Below, in pieces: positions 43,478 through 54,500 of a DNA stretch of 64,000 bases. The stretch's first letter is position 1. Every line of letters begins with the position of its first letter. The position numbers were made by a program, and so were the translations under genes. This DNA is from Prochlorococcus marinus XMU1406 (GTDB taxonomy: Bacteria; Cyanobacteriota; Cyanobacteriia; PCC-6307; Cyanobiaceae): contig NZ_JAAORG010000001.1 in NCBI RefSeq assembly GCF_017696055.1, forward strand, positions 955,190-1,019,189. The letters are read 5' to 3'. The notes under the pieces were generated by a model. The model did no database searches, had not been told where the DNA came from, and saw only the letters and a program-made list of their open reading frames with translations.

Positions 43478-43771
43478 TTAAATTTTTCTATTATGGTTTA
43501 AATTTTCTTTAGTTTTTAATATACATTTTGTTTTTGCATCTTGATGACTTGCAGATTGTGTAAATTCTTTGAAGTAACATTCACAAGTTTCATTCGCAAT
43601 TTCTTCACTATATACCATTTCTGCTTTCAACATCTCCTCTTTAACACTCTGAAGACAAAATAATTTTATGATTGAATTTTGTTTAGTTTGGGCTAAATAA
43701 TAACTATTAAAAGAGTTGAATAGGATAATCAGATTCACAAAAATAAAGAATTTATATTTGCTAGCTTTCAT
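43478..43771 (-). CDS. Small exported protein with four cysteines, unknown function
   Basis: This 97-residue protein starts MKASKYKFFIF and has a hydrophobic segment to about residue 26, consistent with a signal peptide. The mature part holds cysteines at 39, 63, 65 and 83 (the CEC pair is at 63-65), which could form two disulfides. The remainder is polar and charged. It sits between deaD (9 bases upstream) and the ABC exporter (10 bases downstream), so it is probably co-transcribed. No family recognised. Confidence 0.65.
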   Translation of the reverse strand: MKASKYKFFIFVNLIILFNSFNSYYLAQTKQNSIIKLFCLQSVKEEMLKAEMVYSEEIANETCECYFKEFTQSASHQDAKTKCILKTKENLNHNRKI

Positions 43772-43780
43772 TCTCTATAA

Positions 43781-45568
43781 CTAGTTTCTGACTTTAATTT
43801 TTTTTAATTTATTTTTAGTTTCTCTATGCAGATCTCTGGGTAAATCTACCAAACTATAATCATTAAAAATCTGTATCTTACCTATGGATCTACCATTTAT
43901 ATTAGTTGAATTGCAGATTGAGGATATAATATTCGCAACTCTAACCCCATCATATTTACCAAAGTTAAATTTGTAGGTTTCAAAAGAATCATTTTGATAA
44001 TTATTTCTTCTATTTGAATTTCTCATACGATTATTACTATTTCTATTTAATCTATTTCGATCAGTATTATTTTGTTTATGAATCCAAGAATCATCTTCAT
44101 TAACAAAAAATGATTTATTACCTATTACTAAATTAATTGACGCCATTGCAATATTTGTATCATCCATAGAGTATTTTTCTTTTAAATTATCTAGTACATC
44201 AATAATCAAAGCCTTATTTTCTTCATTTTCATCTTTAGCTAAAGAACTATCATTAACATTTTCTAAAAGTTTCTCCATCCTTTTTTCATTTATTATTTTA
44301 TTACTTGGTATATTAATTTCTTCAATTGTAGTTCTTGTTGAGTTTTCTAAGTTTCTAAGGAAATGTTTTTCTCTTTGATTAACAAATAAAATTGCTTCTC
44401 CTGATCTGCCTGCCCTTCCAGTTCTTCCAATTCTATGAGTATATGTTTCCTTATCAAAAGGAAAATCGTAATTAACAACAAGTTTTATTCTCTCAACATC
44501 TAATCCTCTAGCTGCGACATCAGTCGCAACAAGGATATCTATAAATCCTTTTTTTAATCTATCTACAGTATTTTCTCTTTGATTTTGAGGTATATCTCCA
44601 TTAAGTACTGCCACAGTATGGCCTGAATTCTCTAAAGCTTCGGCTATTGAGGTAGTAAGAAGTTTAGTTCTCACAAAAATTATTACTCCCTCGTTATTAA
44701 GTTCTAATATTCTTTTTAATGCATCTAACTTATGATGCCTTTGTACATATAGAAATTTTTGCGAAATTAATTGAGTTTCTTTTTTGACACTTTTGATTAA
44801 TATTTCGGCGGGATCATTTAGATATTTTTTTGCTATATTTCTTATCTCACTAGGCATTGTTGCTGAAAACAATACCATCTGCTTATTTTCCGGAAGTTGA
44901 TCTATTATCCATTCAATATCTTCAAGAAAACCCATATTTAACATTTCATCTGCCTCATCTAAAACAAGACAATTTATGTCTTTAATTTTAAAAGTTCCCT
45001 GCCTGATATGATCCATTATTCGGCCAGGGGTTCCAACTACTACGTCAACTTTTCTTTTCAATGCAGAAATTTGATTTCGATAGTCGGTACCTCCATATAT
45101 TGCAACCGTCTTAAAATTACTAGATTCTGAACTATAACTTTTAAAAGATTCTGCCACTTGAGTTGCTAATTCTCTTGTAGGAGTCATAACTAAAACCTTG
45201 GCATTTAATTCTTTATTATCTGCAAGTTTTTCTATTAATGGTAATGCGAAAGCTGCAGTCTTTCCTGTTCCTGTTTGTGCTTGGCCTAGTAAATCTCTGC
45301 CTAACATAAGTTCCGGAATTGCAGCTTTTTGGATGGGTGTTGGATTTTTATATCCTTTATTTCTTAACGAATTTAAGATCGATTGATTAAACCCAAAATT
45401 AATAAATCCATTCTCATTCTCATTATCATTTCCTTCAGATACTTCCAATTGTTGAGATTCAATTTCTTTTTTGTTCTCTAAGTTCTTTAACTCAAGCAGG
45501 GAAGCATCTTCATTCTGAGATTTTTCCTGCTCACTATTAAAAGAGTTACTATCTTTTTTTAAAGCCAT
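43781..45568 (-). CDS. deaD: DEAD-box ATP-dependent RNA helicase
   Basis: The 595-residue helicase has an acidic, Glu/Asn-rich N-terminal extension (1-55). The Q motif (FGFNQSILNSLRNKGYKNPTPIQ) and motif I AQTGTGKTAAF (about 97-107) follow, then DEAD in LVLDEADEM and motif VI HRIGRTGRAG. An Asn/Arg-rich linker and a DbpA-type RNA-binding domain (FNFGKYDGVRVANIISSI) end the protein. Family members assist ribosome assembly and cold acclimation. The 5' leader has two adjacent hairpins. Confidence 0.93.
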   Translation of the reverse strand: MALKKDSNSFNSEQEKSQNEDASLLELKNLENKKEIESQQLEVSEGNDNENENGFINFGFNQSILNSLRNKGYKNPTPIQKAAIPELMLGRDLLGQAQTGTGKTAAFALPLIEKLADNKELNAKVLVMTPTRELATQVAESFKSYSSESSNFKTVAIYGGTDYRNQISALKRKVDVVVGTPGRIMDHIRQGTFKIKDINCLVLDEADEMLNMGFLEDIEWIIDQLPENKQMVLFSATMPSEIRNIAKKYLNDPAEILIKSVKKETQLISQKFLYVQRHHKLDALKRILELNNEGVIIFVRTKLLTTSIAEALENSGHTVAVLNGDIPQNQRENTVDRLKKGFIDILVATDVAARGLDVERIKLVVNYDFPFDKETYTHRIGRTGRAGRSGEAILFVNQREKHFLRNLENSTRTTIEEINIPSNKIINEKRMEKLLENVNDSSLAKDENEENKALIIDVLDNLKEKYSMDDTNIAMASINLVIGNKSFFVNEDDSWIHKQNNTDRNRLNRNSNNRMRNSNRRNNYQNDSFETYKFNFGKYDGVRVANIISSICNSTNINGRSIGKIQIFNDYSLVDLPRDLHRETKNKLKKIKVRN

Positions 45569-45573
45569 TTTAA

Positions 45574-45633
45574 ATGCCTAATAATCTTCTGATTAGGCAT
45601 TCAACAAATATCTAAATTGACTTGAATTGTTGA
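45574..45633 (-). promoter_or_regulatory. Tandem stem-loops in the deaD leader
   Basis: Two inverted repeats abut upstream of deaD. The proximal one has perfect 9-base arms ATGCCTAAT (45574-45582) and ATTAGGCAT (45592-45600) with a 9-base loop and ends five bases before the ATG. The distal one has arms TCAACAAAT (45601-45609) and AATTGTTGA (45625-45633), eight of nine paired. There is no T-run for termination, so a structured leader controlling translation is the simplest reading. Confidence 0.5.
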
Positions 45634-45706
45634 CTAGCCTTACAGAGCCGAATTATTAATCTAACATCTTAGGGTACAGATCTTACTAATTTCTCAAAAA
45701 TAAGAT

Positions 45707-47410
45707 TTAATTTAAATAATATATATCTAGATATTTTTTCGCTCTTGTAACAGCAGTATAAAATAACCTTCTTTCAAAATCATCTCTACAAAAGATATTC
45801 TCACTATCTTTTTTTTCTTTTACAGCATATTGATTTCTTCTATATTTTTGTGACCACAAAATACTTACTCTATCAGATTCACTTCCTTGAGATTTATGTA
45901 TAGTAATTGCAATTGCAGGTAAAACATTTTCTAAATTAGATGGATCAATTAATGCGACAATTTCTTCGTTATTATCATTAAATTTTCTAAAAAGATATTT
46001 TCTTTTATTTTTTAAACCTATAGTTACTCCGATATCCCCATTTGACAATCCAAGCTCATTATTATTTTTTGTACACATTATCGGAACACCCTCACTAAGA
46101 GTTTTAAGGTCATATGGTTTTTTTTGACCAAAAATAATTTCATTCAAATATTCAACACTCCATATCCCAGAATTTTTTTCGCATAAAATCAAGTGACTTT
46201 GTAAATCAAGAAATATCTTATCTACCAAATCTTTTTCATTAAGCAATAAATTATCACTACCCTCATCAAATATATATTTTTTTTTACTTAAATTTGAAGT
46301 TGAAAGATTTAACTTATTTAGATGACTTGTAATCGAAAAAATTAGATCTTTTGGAATATCTTTTTCTCTACTTTTTGAAATAGTAACTTCTTTTGAATTG
46401 TTATCTTTTTCTAATTCTTTAATCTTTTGATTAAGTAAAGAACAATCATTATTAAATATTAAACTACTAATTAACGCTATATCTCCAATATTTCTATAAG
46501 TTTTTTCTAAATTTACTAAAGAAGATTTAATTGAACTATTTTCTCCATATTCAAACAAATAATTCCAGATAGAGCAGTTATTTACTGGAGACAATTGATT
46601 TTTATCTCCAACTAAAATAATTTTACAGTCCTTTGCTAGTAAACCTAAAACTGATTCAATCAAATCTATATTAACCATTGACATTTCATCAATTATGAAA
46701 ATATCAAGTTCTTTTAGTTTAAATTTCAACTTAAAAGATTTATTTTGAGAATTTAAAATCCATCTATGTAAAGTTTGAAATTCTATTTGGTCTAAAAATT
46801 TGTTAAAGGAAATATTTTTTTTATTATTAAAAGCTTCTTTTAGACGAGCTGTAGCTTTACCTGTTGGAGCAGACAACCCAATATTTAAAAAGTTATCAAT
46901 TCTAAGGAGATCTAGTATTAAGTTTATTATTAAAGTGGTTTTACCTGTACCTGGTCCACCTTGAAGGAAAACTAAATTTGAATATTTTAATATATTTTTC
47001 ATTTGATCAATTTTATTATCATCTTTATTAATTAAAGAGTTCATTAAATTATCGGTATCTATTTTTTTTAAAAATAAATTCATAACTCTTTCTATCTTTT
47101 TTGACCATTTTGATAGGGATAATTTTCTATCTAATAATATAAATGGAGAATTAAGTGAACCTATTAAGCCTATATTTTTTAAAACATCTATATGTTTATT
47201 GGGCCAGCCATCTTCTAATAATTCAAAGATTATTAAACTATTATCTAAATCAATAATAGTTTCACCATTTTTTTCAAACTCTAATAAAATTCTTATTGAA
47301 TCTTTTACGAAATTTCCATATTTTTTTTCATTGAATTCGAAAATAACCAAGATTAAATTAAATATATGATCATATTGGTATTTTTCAATCTCCTTAGTAG
47401 TTTTATTCAT
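45707..47410 (-). CDS. recD: Exonuclease V subunit RecD (helicase)
   Basis: RecD is the 5'-3' helicase of RecBCD. The 567-residue protein has Walker A GGPGTGKTTL (about 154-163), the DEMSMV motif II, the LVGDKNQLSPV motif III region, and AITIHKSQGSESDRV motif V. The C-terminus carries RRLFYTAVTRAKK. The N-terminal portion is a poorly conserved RecB-interacting domain. It starts one base after recB ends on the same strand. Confidence 0.93.
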   Translation of the reverse strand: MNKTTKEIEKYQYDHIFNLILVIFEFNEKKYGNFVKDSIRILLEFEKNGETIIDLDNSLIIFELLEDGWPNKHIDVLKNIGLIGSLNSPFILLDRKLSLSKWSKKIERVMNLFLKKIDTDNLMNSLINKDDNKIDQMKNILKYSNLVFLQGGPGTGKTTLIINLILDLLRIDNFLNIGLSAPTGKATARLKEAFNNKKNISFNKFLDQIEFQTLHRWILNSQNKSFKLKFKLKELDIFIIDEMSMVNIDLIESVLGLLAKDCKIILVGDKNQLSPVNNCSIWNYLFEYGENSSIKSSLVNLEKTYRNIGDIALISSLIFNNDCSLLNQKIKELEKDNNSKEVTISKSREKDIPKDLIFSITSHLNKLNLSTSNLSKKKYIFDEGSDNLLLNEKDLVDKIFLDLQSHLILCEKNSGIWSVEYLNEIIFGQKKPYDLKTLSEGVPIMCTKNNNELGLSNGDIGVTIGLKNKRKYLFRKFNDNNEEIVALIDPSNLENVLPAIAITIHKSQGSESDRVSILWSQKYRRNQYAVKEKKDSENIFCRDDFERRLFYTAVTRAKKYLDIYYLN

Positions 47411-47411
47411 T

Positions 47412-50400
47412 CTAAAAAAGGTTATCTAAATAATTAATTCTCTTTAAAGGTGCTTTACCAATAAAAATACCTGGAGATATATCTTTCGACTTAGATTTTT
47501 CAAATAATTCAAAATCTGGCAATCCCTTTAAAAACAAATAAATATATCCTCCTAGATGTTTATGTGGTTGATACTTTTTAAGTCGCCACTTTAAAAATCT
47601 ATGCAATGCTAATAAATAAAGATGAGATTGCAATGGATAATGATGTTTAATCATTTCATTTTTCATATTTTCATAGTTATAGTTTCTTGGTAAACAATCA
47701 CTATTATCACTTCCAGAAATCAAATTACTTTTCCAATCAATTATCCACCATTTACTATCTTCTAATTTATTACCTAAAGGGAAAACACAATCAATGCATC
47801 CTGAATGAAATCCTTTATTCATAATTTGAAGATCAATTATTTTGTTTGCATATTCTTCACCAAATTCATATTCCTGATCTATAAGAAAGCATTTTGATAT
47901 ATCATGAGAATTAATGTTTCTACCTTCATAAGATAGAGTTAAATCATATTTAAGCTCCTTAATTAAGTATTCATTTGGAATATCAACTAGTTTCTTGTTT
48001 TGTAATTCACTTCCTAAAGATAAATTTATAATTCTCAAAATCGCATCTTTTACTTTAAAAGCCAAAGAAGTATCGATTTGATGAAAGTTCAATTCCTCAA
48101 TAATTAAATCAATTAATTCTTGATTATTATCATTTCCAAATTGAAATCTTTCTATTATTTTGTGTAAGCAAGTCCCAGCAATAGTTCCTTTTGGAAATTC
48201 ACTTAAGGGATTTGGATAAGAAAAATAATTAGGATAATTCTTTGTCTTCCTAAGATTAGACTCTTTCATAATTGATACATTATCTTCATAATCCTTATAT
48301 TGATTAATGACTGTATCAATATTTTTATCTTTACGTATCCAAGAAGAATAACTTGAATAAGAAATAAATTGATCAGAATTAAATTCCTTAGATATTTTTT
48401 TATTAAAGTTATCGATTTTCCAAAGATTATTATTAAATCGGTTGGTTTGGAACTTAGCAAAAATTTCTTTTATTTTCTTTTTTTCTATCCTGTCTTCAAA
48501 AGTAGACTTATATATATTAATATTTTCCAAATTTTTAAGTAAATCATTATTTAAAATATTATTTGTATCTTCTAAATCATTAAAAACTATAAGTTTATAT
48601 TTGCTCCTTGTAAGCGCTACATAAACTAACCTTTCACTTTCTTTAAATAAATCTTCCTCTTCTATTAATTTAAAATTTTGAACCTTCTCATAATTATTAG
48701 AAATATTAATATATATATTTCTATCAATATTTGATTTCCAAATAGGTCCTTTAATTTTATTTGATTTATTAGAAATAATAGAAAGATATGGACATAGGAC
48801 TATATCAAATTCCAGACCCTTACTACTATGAATGGTAGAAAGATTTATTCCATTTTGTATATTAAAATCTTTGGTCAAAAAATCTTCTCCAGTACAAATT
48901 CTTAAAGAATGATCTAACTGATTTTTATACCAGTTAAAAACTTTATTGAGATTAAAATCATTATTTATTAATTCTATTTCAACAATTTCTGAAAGTTGAA
49001 ATAAATTTGAATTTAAATCAGAATCTTGAATAATCGAGGATGACTTGTAATTTATAAGAAGTTCATTAACAATATTTAAAAACCCTTTTTCTCTTAGTTC
49101 CTGGGACCAAGTAATACATTTATTAATTAGAATTTCTAAATTATTACTAATTCCATCATCAAGTAATTCTTCTAATTCAATTTCTATAAACTTAGAAGCA
49201 GCAAGCAAAGTTATATTTTTTAAATACCTAGGATTTAATAAACATTTAATTAATAAAAATAATAGAGAACTTGCTTCCGTATCAAAAATATTTTGTTTAT
49301 TTTGAAATTTGCATGGGAGGTTAAATTGATTAAATTTGTTTTTCAAATCTAAGCATTGCGAATTATTTAATGTAAGAATCGCAATTTTATTAATATCAAT
49401 TTCTTTATTATTTAAAATAAAGTTAACTATGTAATTAGTTACAAGATCCTCAATATCAGTCTCTTTTTTTGAAAATTCTACAATTTCAAATACATCCTTA
49501 AATTTAAATTCAGAATAAATATTTTCATTAATTCTAGAGGTTAATTTCCTGTAATTTAGTTTTGATTGTTTAAGTCCATTTTTATAAAGGTTATTAACGA
49601 CGTCCATTAACTTTTTTGAGGATCTATAGTTATCTGTAAGACTAAAAACTTCGATTGCATTTGATCTGGCATCTAAGTAAGTTTCAATATCTCCACCTCT
49701 AAATTTATAGATCGCCTGTTTTGGATCACCTACACAAAGTAAAAAATGATTTTTATTATTAAAGAACTTTTTTATTAAATTCCACTGAGTATTATCTGTA
49801 TCTTGAAACTCATCTACTAAGACACATTTAAATCTTTGTTGAATTTTAGATAGAGCAATACTATTACTCATTTCTGAATCTAGAAATTTATTTTCTATAG
49901 TCTTTATAAGATCATTAAAGTTGAAAATAGAAAAACTTTTCTTTAATTCTATTAATTTTATATAAGCTAATTGGGTAAATATTCTTACAAATTCAGTATA
50001 GAAACCTTCTTTTATTTTATAGATCTTATCTTGTAATAAATTAAATTCATTAAAATCTAATTTTAAGTTATGTTTTTTAATTTCTTTAGATATATTTTCA
50101 TTATAAAAATATTTGAATAAAAGATCATCTTTAGAAATATCATACAGAAAATCAATCACATTTTTAGAATTAAGCTTTTTGTTAATCTCTTCAATCCAAC
50201 AAATTATTTGGTTAAACTTATCATTTCTAGGATTTGCTGCATATATTTGACTTTTACCACCACTCTCCTTTATTAATTTTCCCAACTCTGTAAGTTTTAA
50301 AAATAATTCCTTACCTTTTTTACTCCATTCAACACAAAACTCATTCCAATTTAAATAAAAAAAATCATCAAAATAATTGTTTAAATCACTAATCTTATAT

Positions 50401-51038
50401 TTATTTTTTATTTGAAATTTACAAATATTTTCCTGATCTATATTTTTTAAAATTTCTACAAAAAATGACTTATTTATTCTACTTCCAAATCTAGAACTTA
50501 TTTTTTTTTTGTTGATTGCTGAAATAATCTCAGGATTAAGATTTAGAAAAACATCAATCCACAAATTATCTATTACATCTTTATATAAATTATCTATATT
50601 ATTTTCAATGCATGGATCTTGAGTTGCCCCTATTTCAATACTATATTCATCAATAATATTATTGCAAAAAGCATGGAATGTAGTTACTTGTAATTTATAA
50701 ATTTCATTAACAAAATTATCAATTTCGGATATAGTTTTTCCCTTAGATTTTTCCTTCTCCTTAAACTTTAGATACCAATCCTTAAGGGTATTATCTATCT
50801 TACTTTCATTATGATTTTGCAAATATAGTTTTAAGTCCTGAAATCTCAAAAGTATTTTATCTCGCAATTCAGAACACGTATTTTTTGTAAAACTTAATAA
50901 GAGTATCTCATCTGGTTTAATTTTTTTCTCCAAAACATTTCTTAAAACTAGATGAGCCAAAGTGAAACTTTTCCCAGTTCCTGCACTTGCTTCTACTAAT
51001 TTAAATTTATTATCTAATTTAATTTGATTAATATCCAT
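47412..51038 (-). CDS. recB: Exonuclease V subunit RecB (helicase-nuclease)
   Basis: RecB is the 3'-5' UvrD-type helicase and the nuclease of RecBCD. The 1208-residue protein has Walker A ASAGTGKSFTL (about 18-28) and motif II VLVDEFQDTDNTQW. It has motif IV/V LSTIHSSKGLEFD and motif VI YVALTRSKYKL. The C-terminal nuclease domain carries the AGTCLHKIIERF helix and catalytic GCIDCVF plus WWIIDWKSN, including the Asp and Lys of the PD-(D/E)xK fold. It is AT-rich, so Asn, Lys and Ile are abundant. Confidence 0.94.
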   Translation of the reverse strand: MDINQIKLDNKFKLVEASAGTGKSFTLAHLVLRNVLEKKIKPDEILLLSFTKNTCSELRDKILLRFQDLKLYLQNHNESKIDNTLKDWYLKFKEKEKSKGKTISEIDNFVNEIYKLQVTTFHAFCNNIIDEYSIEIGATQDPCIENNIDNLYKDVIDNLWIDVFLNLNPEIISAINKKKISSRFGSRINKSFFVEILKNIDQENICKFQIKNKYKISDLNNYFDDFFYLNWNEFCVEWSKKGKELFLKLTELGKLIKESGGKSQIYAANPRNDKFNQIICWIEEINKKLNSKNVIDFLYDISKDDLLFKYFYNENISKEIKKHNLKLDFNEFNLLQDKIYKIKEGFYTEFVRIFTQLAYIKLIELKKSFSIFNFNDLIKTIENKFLDSEMSNSIALSKIQQRFKCVLVDEFQDTDNTQWNLIKKFFNNKNHFLLCVGDPKQAIYKFRGGDIETYLDARSNAIEVFSLTDNYRSSKKLMDVVNNLYKNGLKQSKLNYRKLTSRINENIYSEFKFKDVFEIVEFSKKETDIEDLVTNYIVNFILNNKEIDINKIAILTLNNSQCLDLKNKFNQFNLPCKFQNKQNIFDTEASSLLFLLIKCLLNPRYLKNITLLAASKFIEIELEELLDDGISNNLEILINKCITWSQELREKGFLNIVNELLINYKSSSIIQDSDLNSNLFQLSEIVEIELINNDFNLNKVFNWYKNQLDHSLRICTGEDFLTKDFNIQNGINLSTIHSSKGLEFDIVLCPYLSIISNKSNKIKGPIWKSNIDRNIYINISNNYEKVQNFKLIEEEDLFKESERLVYVALTRSKYKLIVFNDLEDTNNILNNDLLKNLENINIYKSTFEDRIEKKKIKEIFAKFQTNRFNNNLWKIDNFNKKISKEFNSDQFISYSSYSSWIRKDKNIDTVINQYKDYEDNVSIMKESNLRKTKNYPNYFSYPNPLSEFPKGTIAGTCLHKIIERFQFGNDNNQELIDLIIEELNFHQIDTSLAFKVKDAILRIINLSLGSELQNKKLVDIPNEYLIKELKYDLTLSYEGRNINSHDISKCFLIDQEYEFGEEYANKIIDLQIMNKGFHSGCIDCVFPLGNKLEDSKWWIIDWKSNLISGSDNSDCLPRNYNYENMKNEMIKHHYPLQSHLYLLALHRFLKWRLKKYQPHKHLGGYIYLFLKGLPDFELFEKSKSKDISPGIFIGKAPLKRINYLDNLF

Positions 51039-51050
51039 ATCTTTATTGAA

Positions 51051-51524
51051 TTAATATTTGACCTCATTTTTATAAAGTAAGTAATTCTTAAATTTATTTT
51101 TTAAATATTGTTCTTCTAAAGGAATCTTAGATTTAATTATTAAAATTAAACTTGTTGATAAAAATAAATAATAAATAGATAACTTTGTTATAAAAACGCC
51201 AAAGGAAATAAATATTAAAGAATAGTACATTGGATGACGCGTAAATCGATAAATACCTTTAGTAACAAGATTGCTATTATTTATAGGTCTAGGGAAAGGG
51301 GATAAATTTCTTCCTAAGTCTTTAATTGCTACTAACAATATTATGAAAGCAATTATGATGATTAAAAAACCCACAAAATAAGAAAAAGGAGTGACTTGAA
51401 TTATTTGTTTTTCTGGAATAAATTCCCACTTAAAAAAATGGAGACTAATAATAAAGAATTGTAAAAAAACAAGGATTATTTCATACGCAGCTTTTAAAAA
51501 ATTTTTTAACTGAAATTTAGTCAT
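51051..51524 (-). CDS. Small membrane methyltransferase (PEMT/ICMT-like)
   Basis: The 157-residue protein has four predicted membrane helices and the signature of the isoprenylcysteine/phospholipid methyltransferase group: GIYRFTRHPMYYSL (about 90-103) and a C-terminal IPLEEQYLKNKFKNYLLYKNEV. The RHPMY motif binds S-adenosylmethionine in the family. Its substrate is unknown. It lies between recC (4-base gap) and recB (12-base gap) inside the recombination cluster, where it has no evident job. Confidence 0.82.
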   Translation of the reverse strand: MTKFQLKNFLKAAYEIILVFLQFFIISLHFFKWEFIPEKQIIQVTPFSYFVGFLIIIIAFIILLVAIKDLGRNLSPFPRPINNSNLVTKGIYRFTRHPMYYSLIFISFGVFITKLSIYYLFLSTSLILIIKSKIPLEEQYLKNKFKNYLLYKNEVKY

Positions 51525-51528
51525 TAAT

Positions 51529-54500
51529 TTATTTCTTTAATGCCTCAATAAGAGGACCATATAATCTGAATGATAATTTATCAAAATTATTATTTTCCAG
51601 AAAGAAGTCTGGTTCTTTTTTATTTCCAAAACATAATTTCATTTCGATATTATCTCTTTCTCCTTTAGAAAAAGTTTTATTACCAATCCATCTATCGGTA
51701 AAAGATTTTTTCTCATTTTTTGATTTTATTTTTGCTTCTACATATTTATAAGCACTTTCTGGAGGGAGAGGTAAACATTTTTCAGAATAATTTTTAAAAA
51801 TATTTATATATTCCTCCAAAATTAAATTTGACTCCATAACTCCGGGTGATTGAATAATTTGCGATTTATAATTATTTTCTGTTCTAAAAATTACTTTAGT
51901 CTTTTTTATATTCTTGTTTAAAGAAGAAATGAAGAGTGATTTTATCCAAGCCTCTGACAAACGACTTAAACTTAGTTTCGTATGAATCAATTCAATTACG
52001 GTGTCATCAGCTATGAAATATTCTTCTTTATTTGAATTTGATTTAACATAAATTCTATTAATATTATTATGCTGACTCAAACTTTTAGATAGACTTTCTA
52101 ACAAATCTTTGATTTCTTTTTCTTTTATAAAAATACTATTATTGGGGATAATAATCCCATTTTCAAATAATAGATCATTAATATTCAATTTTTTTAAATC
52201 ATCAATAACATTATGGTTATCAATCTCTAACTCCTGGATTATTTTTGTAATTAGTTGCGACTTCTGCAGATTACTTACATACTCCTCATCTGGATGATGG
52301 ATAAATATTTCCTTTGGAGAAATATTTTTTTTATTTAACCAATATTTTTGTGGAGTCTTGAACCAATAAATTAGTTCTGATAATTTATATTTTTTTGTAT
52401 CAAATTTTTTTTCAATCCAATCTATATCTTCTACTAAAGAATAATTACTTTTAATTATGTTAGAACTATCAATATTAATTATTTCTGTTTTATTTAAATC
52501 AGAATCTTTTATTATTTGTTCTCTTTTGCCTTGTTTTAAAAAACTATCAAAAAAAGAAATTAACTCTTTTATAGGAAATGAAACATCTAATTTTTTATTG
52601 TTTTTATCATTCTTTACCCAAGAAACTATAAATTTATCTCTACAAGCAATTAACAACTCAAGAAATAAATATTTCTCTCTTTCAAAAACTGATGGATCGC
52701 CCAGGTCATATTTATTATTTAATAAATTAATATTTTCATTCTTTGATAATTTTGGATAAAAAACACTATTCATATCTATTAAAAAGATAACCTTATGTGG
52801 TACATGCCTTGCATTCTCAATATCACTTACAAGGATCTTGTTGATACGTGATTTGCTTTGATATTTAGCTTCATTTATGCAAGAAATTAATATCTCTCTA
52901 AAAACATTTAACAAAATAAGATCATCAGGGATTAAAGGTATTGAGTGATTATCAAGAATTCTATTTATTTCACTTATTTCTAAATTAAAATTTCCATTAG
53001 AATAAGCAATACTTTTCAATACGAATTTTATCTTTTCAACCCAACTTGAGTAAGAAAAAGATCCCCTTAGCAAATTAATATATTTTTTAAAATCAAGTAA
53101 TAATTTAACCCATTTATTCAAATCCAAACTTATATTTTTCAAACTAAATGGTTTTAAATTAAAAGTACTTAAATTTTCTTCTTTGTCATAAATCAAGCCT
53201 AAAATAATTCTATTTATGCACCACTCTAGAGTATTTTTTTCTTCCCCTAATCTTTCATTAGCATCTAATCCCCAATGAAAACCAACTTGGGTTAGTAAGA
53301 AAATAATTTCATCCTTCTCAGTAATATCAAAATCAAAAATGTTCTGCGTTACTTTTTTAGAAAGAATATAATCTATTTTTTCAAGTGTAATTTTCTCATT
53401 TGCTATTTCAGTGATGTCAATTAAAAATTTATAAATATCTGGAGAATCATAATTATTATCATCAATAAAAAAATAAGGTATCTTTTCACCATTAATTAAC
53501 TCATTATTGAAGATATACTTTAGATAAGGTTTGATTTGATTAGTTTTTGGACATAAAATAGCAATATCACTATATTTAATATTCTCGCAAGAATTTATTA
53601 TTTCTATAATCTTATTTCTTATATATTCTAATTGACTATTCTGATTAAAATGCTCACAAAGTAATATTGAATCATCCCTTTCATTTACGTTAAAATCATT
53701 GCTGTTATTATCAATTAGTCTTTTTTGTATTTGATTAAGAAGAGGAATATCTTTCTTCTCATGAAAATTAGTTGTTGGATCAATATATATTAAATTATTT
53801 TTTAAATTTATACCTTCTTTATAAATATTTTCCTCAATTAATTTCTGAAAGTTTGCTCCAAAATTACCAAATATCTTCTCTATATTTAAATTGTTTAAAT
53901 TCGATTTACTTTTAAAGTTATCAAATTCCAACTCCCCTTCAAGAAGATTTATTCTATTCCATAAATCATCTCCTCCAGATAATAAATATAAATTTACCTT
54001 AGTAAATTTTGAAAGTTCTGAATAAAAGTTTATATGTAGTTTAGATAAGTTATGATCGGAAATAATATAAATTTGATTTGGTACTTTAATTTTAACGTTT
54101 TTAATTTTTCTTAAATTCTTTATTAGTTCAATCATATATAAACATGAAGGCTTTTCAGATATCTTTTTCTCTAATAATTTATACAAAATAGGCTGCCAAA
54201 ATTGATCTGAATTTAAATTCTTAAATAGATTAAGTGAATTAATTTCATATCTATTCCATTCAGCAATCATTTCAGGTCTAAAAATTAGATAATCAATGAA
54301 ATTGTTAGCAATCTTTTTTGTAAGGTTATATATGTCTCCATCAATTGTTTTTTCATTATCCAAATATTTGTTAATCCAATTTTTAAGAGGAAATGATTCT
54401 TTAAAGCTATTTAATTCTTCTAATGAATCAATAATGGCCCACTTAATTGACTCAAAATTCCATAAACCCATATCAATGCCTGGGAAAAAATTTGTCAATA

